Shown: in pieces, positions 4,416 through 6,397 of the stretch
Layout: each line of letters starts with the position of its first letter
Numbering within the stretch: position 1 is the stretch's first letter
DNA from: CAYXOX01 sp964466745
GTDB taxonomy: Bacteria; Pseudomonadota; Alphaproteobacteria; Rhodobacterales; Rhodobacteraceae
Direction: 5' to 3'
DNA: 6,397 bases
Assembly (NCBI GenBank): GCA_964466745.1
Contig: CAYXOX010000162.1
Location: 1 to 6,397 of the forward strand
Made by a program: the position numbers and the translations under genes
The notes under the pieces: generated by a model
Told to the model about the DNA's origin: nothing
Seen by the model: the letters and a program-made list of their open reading frames with translations, nothing else
The model's database searches: none

Positions 4416-6397
4416 TCAGAGTTCTTCCACCGTCACCACCCCGGGAAGGCTCTTGAGCGCGCCCTTGATCTCGGGCGTGACGGGAAAATCAGGCCCGAGA
4501 TCCATCTCCACCTCGCCCGGCAGATCGGGCGCGAGCAGGCAGATGCGGATCGGGCCCCTCGCGGCCGTGCGGGCCGCGCGGCGCGCCCCCTCCAGCACCG
4601 CGGCGGCCGAGCCGATCGCCGCCGGCGCCTCCACGAAGACCCTGAGCCCGGCGCTGCCCCGCGCCGTCACCGCCGCATCGATGGGCTGCGCGCCCCGGGC
4701 CAGCAGCTTGAGCGTATCCCCCTCCATGGTCGCCTCTACCGTGAGCACCACCCGCGCGCCGGGCTCGAGGTGGTCGCGGGCGGCTTCCAGCGCCTCGGAG
4801 AACATCGTCGCCTCGTACTGGCCGGAGGGGTCCGAAAGGCGGATGAAGGCGTATCGGTTGCCGCGCGCCGACTTGCGCTCGTCGCGCGCCGCCACCACGC
4901 CCGCGATGCGGGCCACATGGGGCGCCTCGCGCGCCTTTGCCGCCACCGAGGCGAGGCTCATCACGCCTTCGCGGCGCAGGCTCGCGGTGTAGTCATCCAG
5001 CGGATGGCCGGAGAGGTAGAAACCGACGGCGGCGAATTCCTCGCCCAGCCGCTCGGCCGGCAGCCAGTCGTCCACCGGAGAAAGCCGCGGCTCGGGCAGA
5101 TCCTCGCCCGCCTCACCGAAGAGCGAGACCTGCGCGGAGCCGCGCTGCTCGTGGATCGCCGCGGAGTAGCCCACCAACGCATCGAGGCTGTCGAGGACCC
5201 GGCGCCGGTTGCGGTCGAGCGCATCGAAGGCGCCGGCGCGTGCAAGCATCTCCAGCGGGCGTTTTCCGATGCGCTTGAGATCCACCCGCCGCGCGAAATC
5301 GAAGAGCGTGACGAAGGGTTTTCCCGGGGCGTCCGCTGGCCCGGAACGCCCGCCCCGGGCCTGGCCCGCGGCCTCGCGGGCTTCGCGAGGCGCATCGGCG
5401 CGGGGCCCCGGCTCGAGGCCGGGTTGGGGGGCGCCCGGCCCGGTCGATGCCGCGGCATGCCCGTCTCGGGCCTCCACGATCAACCGCATGGCCTCGACGC
5501 CCACGTTCTTGAGGGCGCCCAGCCCGTAGACGAGGCGGCCCTCGCTTACCGCGAACTCCGCCATGGACCGGTTCACGCACGGCGGTACGATCTCGATGCC
5601 GAGGCCGCGGCGGACCTCCTCGGCAAAGCCGGCGAGCTTGTCGGTCAGGTGGATGTCGCAGTTCATCACCCCGGCCATGAATTCCACAGGGTGGTTCGCC
5701 TTCAGCCACGCCGTCTGGTAGCTGACGACCGCGTAGGCAGCGGCGTGGGACTTGTTGAAGCCGTAGTTGGCGAACTTGTCGAGCAGGTCCCAAACCTCCT
5801 GGGCCTTGCCCTTCGGCACCCCCTTTTGCGCGGCGCCGGCGAGGAACTTCGGCCTCTCGGCGTCCATCGCCGCCTGGATCTTCTTGCCCATCGCCCTGCG
5901 CAGCAGGTCGGCGCCACCGAGGCTGTAGCCCGCCATTTCCTGCGCGATCTGCATCACCTGTTCCTGGTAGACGATGATCCCCTGGGTCTCGTCGAGGATG
6001 TGGTCGATCAGCGGGTGAATGCTTTCGCGGGCGCTCAACCCGTTCTTGACCTCGCAGTACTTGGGGATGTTCTCCATCGGGCCGGGGCGATAGAGGGCCA
6101 CCAGCGCCACGATGTCCTCGATGCAGGTCGGCTTCATGCGCCTGAGCGCATCCATCATCCCCGCGCTTTCCACCTGGAACACAGCGACCGTGCGCGCCGA
6201 GGCGTAGAGCTCGTAGGTCTTTGCGTCGTCGAGGGGAATGGCGCCGATGTCGATCTCGACGCCGCGGTCTCGAAGCAACTTGAGCGCGTTCTCGATCACC
6301 GTCAGTGTCTTCAGCCCGAGGAAATCGAACTTCACAAGCCCGGCCTGTTCCACCCATTTCATGTTGAACTGCGTCGCCGGCATGTCGGAACGCGGAT
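4416..6397 (-). CDS. dnaE: DNA polymerase III alpha subunit, C-terminal part (5' end outside the window)
   Basis: DnaE is the replicative polymerase catalytic subunit. About 659 C-terminal residues are present; the frame stays open to the window edge, so the N-terminal PHP domain and the first two catalytic aspartates are missing. Numbering from the methionine at 6383: VKFDFLGL at 17-24 holds Asp20, the third catalytic aspartate (E. coli D555). Family polymerase segments follow at 138-168 (VYQEQVMQ...RAMGKK) and 204-240 (FANYGFNKSHAAAYA onward). The helix-hairpin-helix-like GLGALKNVG is at 287-295, and LFDFARRVDLKRIGKR at 360-374. QVSLF at 418-422 fits the beta-clamp-binding motif. An OB-fold region spans about 489-570, followed by the C-terminal tau-binding region ending TVEEL. 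Residues 307-354 form a low-complexity Ala/Gly/Pro/Arg insertion not present in E. coli. The length and single replicative-type features argue for DnaE1 rather than the error-prone DnaE2. Confidence 0.95.
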   Translation of the reverse strand, partial: PRSDMPATQFNMKWVEQAGLVKFDFLGLKTLTVIENALKLLRDRGVEIDIGAIPLDDAKTYELYASARTVAVFQVESAGMMDALRRMKPTCIEDIVALVALYRPGPMENIPKYCEVKNGLSARESIHPLIDHILDETQGIIVYQEQVMQIAQEMAGYSLGGADLLRRAMGKKIQAAMDAERPKFLAGAAQKGVPKGKAQEVWDLLDKFANYGFNKSHAAAYAVVSYQTAWLKANHPVEFMAGVMNCDIHLTDKLAGFAEEVRRGLGIEIVPPCVNRSMAEFAVSEGRLVYGLGALKNVGVEAMRLIVEARDGHAAASTGPGAPQPGLEPGPRADAPREAREAAGQARGGRSGPADAPGKPFVTLFDFARRVDLKRIGKRPLEMLARAGAFDALDRNRRRVLDSLDALVGYSAAIHEQRGSAQVSLFGEAGEDLPEPRLSPVDDWLPAERLGEEFAAVGFYLSGHPLDDYTASLRREGVMSLASVAAKAREAPHVARIAGVVAARDERKSARGNRYAFIRLSDPSGQYEATMFSEALEAARDHLEPGARVVLTVEATMEGDTLKLLARGAQPIDAAVTARGSAGLRVFVEAPAAIGSAAAVLEGARRAARTAARGPIRICLLAPDLPGEVEMDLGPDFPVTPEIKGALKSLPGVVTVEEL
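5322..5465 (-). repeat. Palindrome-rich, low-complexity insertion within dnaE
   Basis: Between EAR (304-306) and LFDF (360-363) this DnaE has 53 residues where E. coli has about nine, an excess of about 44. The extra stretch is almost all A, G, P, R, E and D. The DNA is packed with inverted repeats: CGGGCC-T-GGCCCG at 5356-5368; GCCTCGCG (5371-5378) with CGCGAGGC (5384-5391), an 8-base-pair stem with a 5-base loop; CGGGGCCCCG at 5401-5410; CCCGGC (5407-5412) with GCCGGG (5418-5423); and ATGCCGCGGCAT at 5447-5458. The frame is preserved. It may be a small dispersed palindromic element or an expanded linker. Confidence 0.5.

Noticed and set aside
5113..6357. 414-codon minus-strand frame within dnaE
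   Set aside because: It is out of frame with dnaE, and the product is basic and low in complexity.

Overview
This GC-rich window reads as ordinary chromosomal sequence from an alphaproteobacterium, most likely of the Rhodobacterales. The clues are an AapP/BztD-type amino-acid transporter ATPase ending in KSERTKLFLSQILGH, an ArgB with the N-terminal helix TARTLNEALPYLQRY, a short-Q-loop (CIO-type) cytochrome bd oxidase, and a DnaE with alphaproteobacterial wording around its third catalytic aspartate. The taxonomic assignment rests on recalled family resemblance, not on a search.

Layout, left to right. (1) Bases 1-253, plus strand: the last 83 codons of an ABC transporter ATPase for polar amino acids. 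All other genes are on the minus strand. (2) 283-786: a SixA-like phosphohistidine phosphatase that starts at TTG inside the end of argB. (3) 774-1658: argB, N-acetylglutamate kinase, with a candidate promoter just upstream. (4) 1788-2810 and 2807-4198: cydB and cydA (cioB/cioA type), joined by an ATGA stop/start overlap. A GC-rich hairpin lies downstream of cydB. The leader of cydA carries an FNR-like palindrome and a three-copy hexamer repeat. (5) 4416-6397: the C-terminal part of dnaE, the replicative polymerase alpha subunit, truncated by the window edge.

Functionally these are three or four independent housekeeping units: nitrogen-compound uptake, arginine biosynthesis plus a signalling phosphatase, a low-oxygen or cyanide-tolerant quinol oxidase, and DNA replication. 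Coding density is high. The only non-coding gaps are 254-282, 1659-1787 and 4199-4415, and all are shorter than 300 bases.

I found no phage, transposon, CRISPR, tRNA or rRNA signal and no convincing undescribed multi-gene system. The most unusual feature is an alanine/glycine/proline/arginine-rich insertion of about 44 residues in DnaE. It is encoded by DNA dense in palindromes and may be a small palindromic repeat element that landed in frame in an essential gene. The cydA leader (FNR-like box plus hexamer repeat) and the argB-sixA overlap are secondary points of interest.
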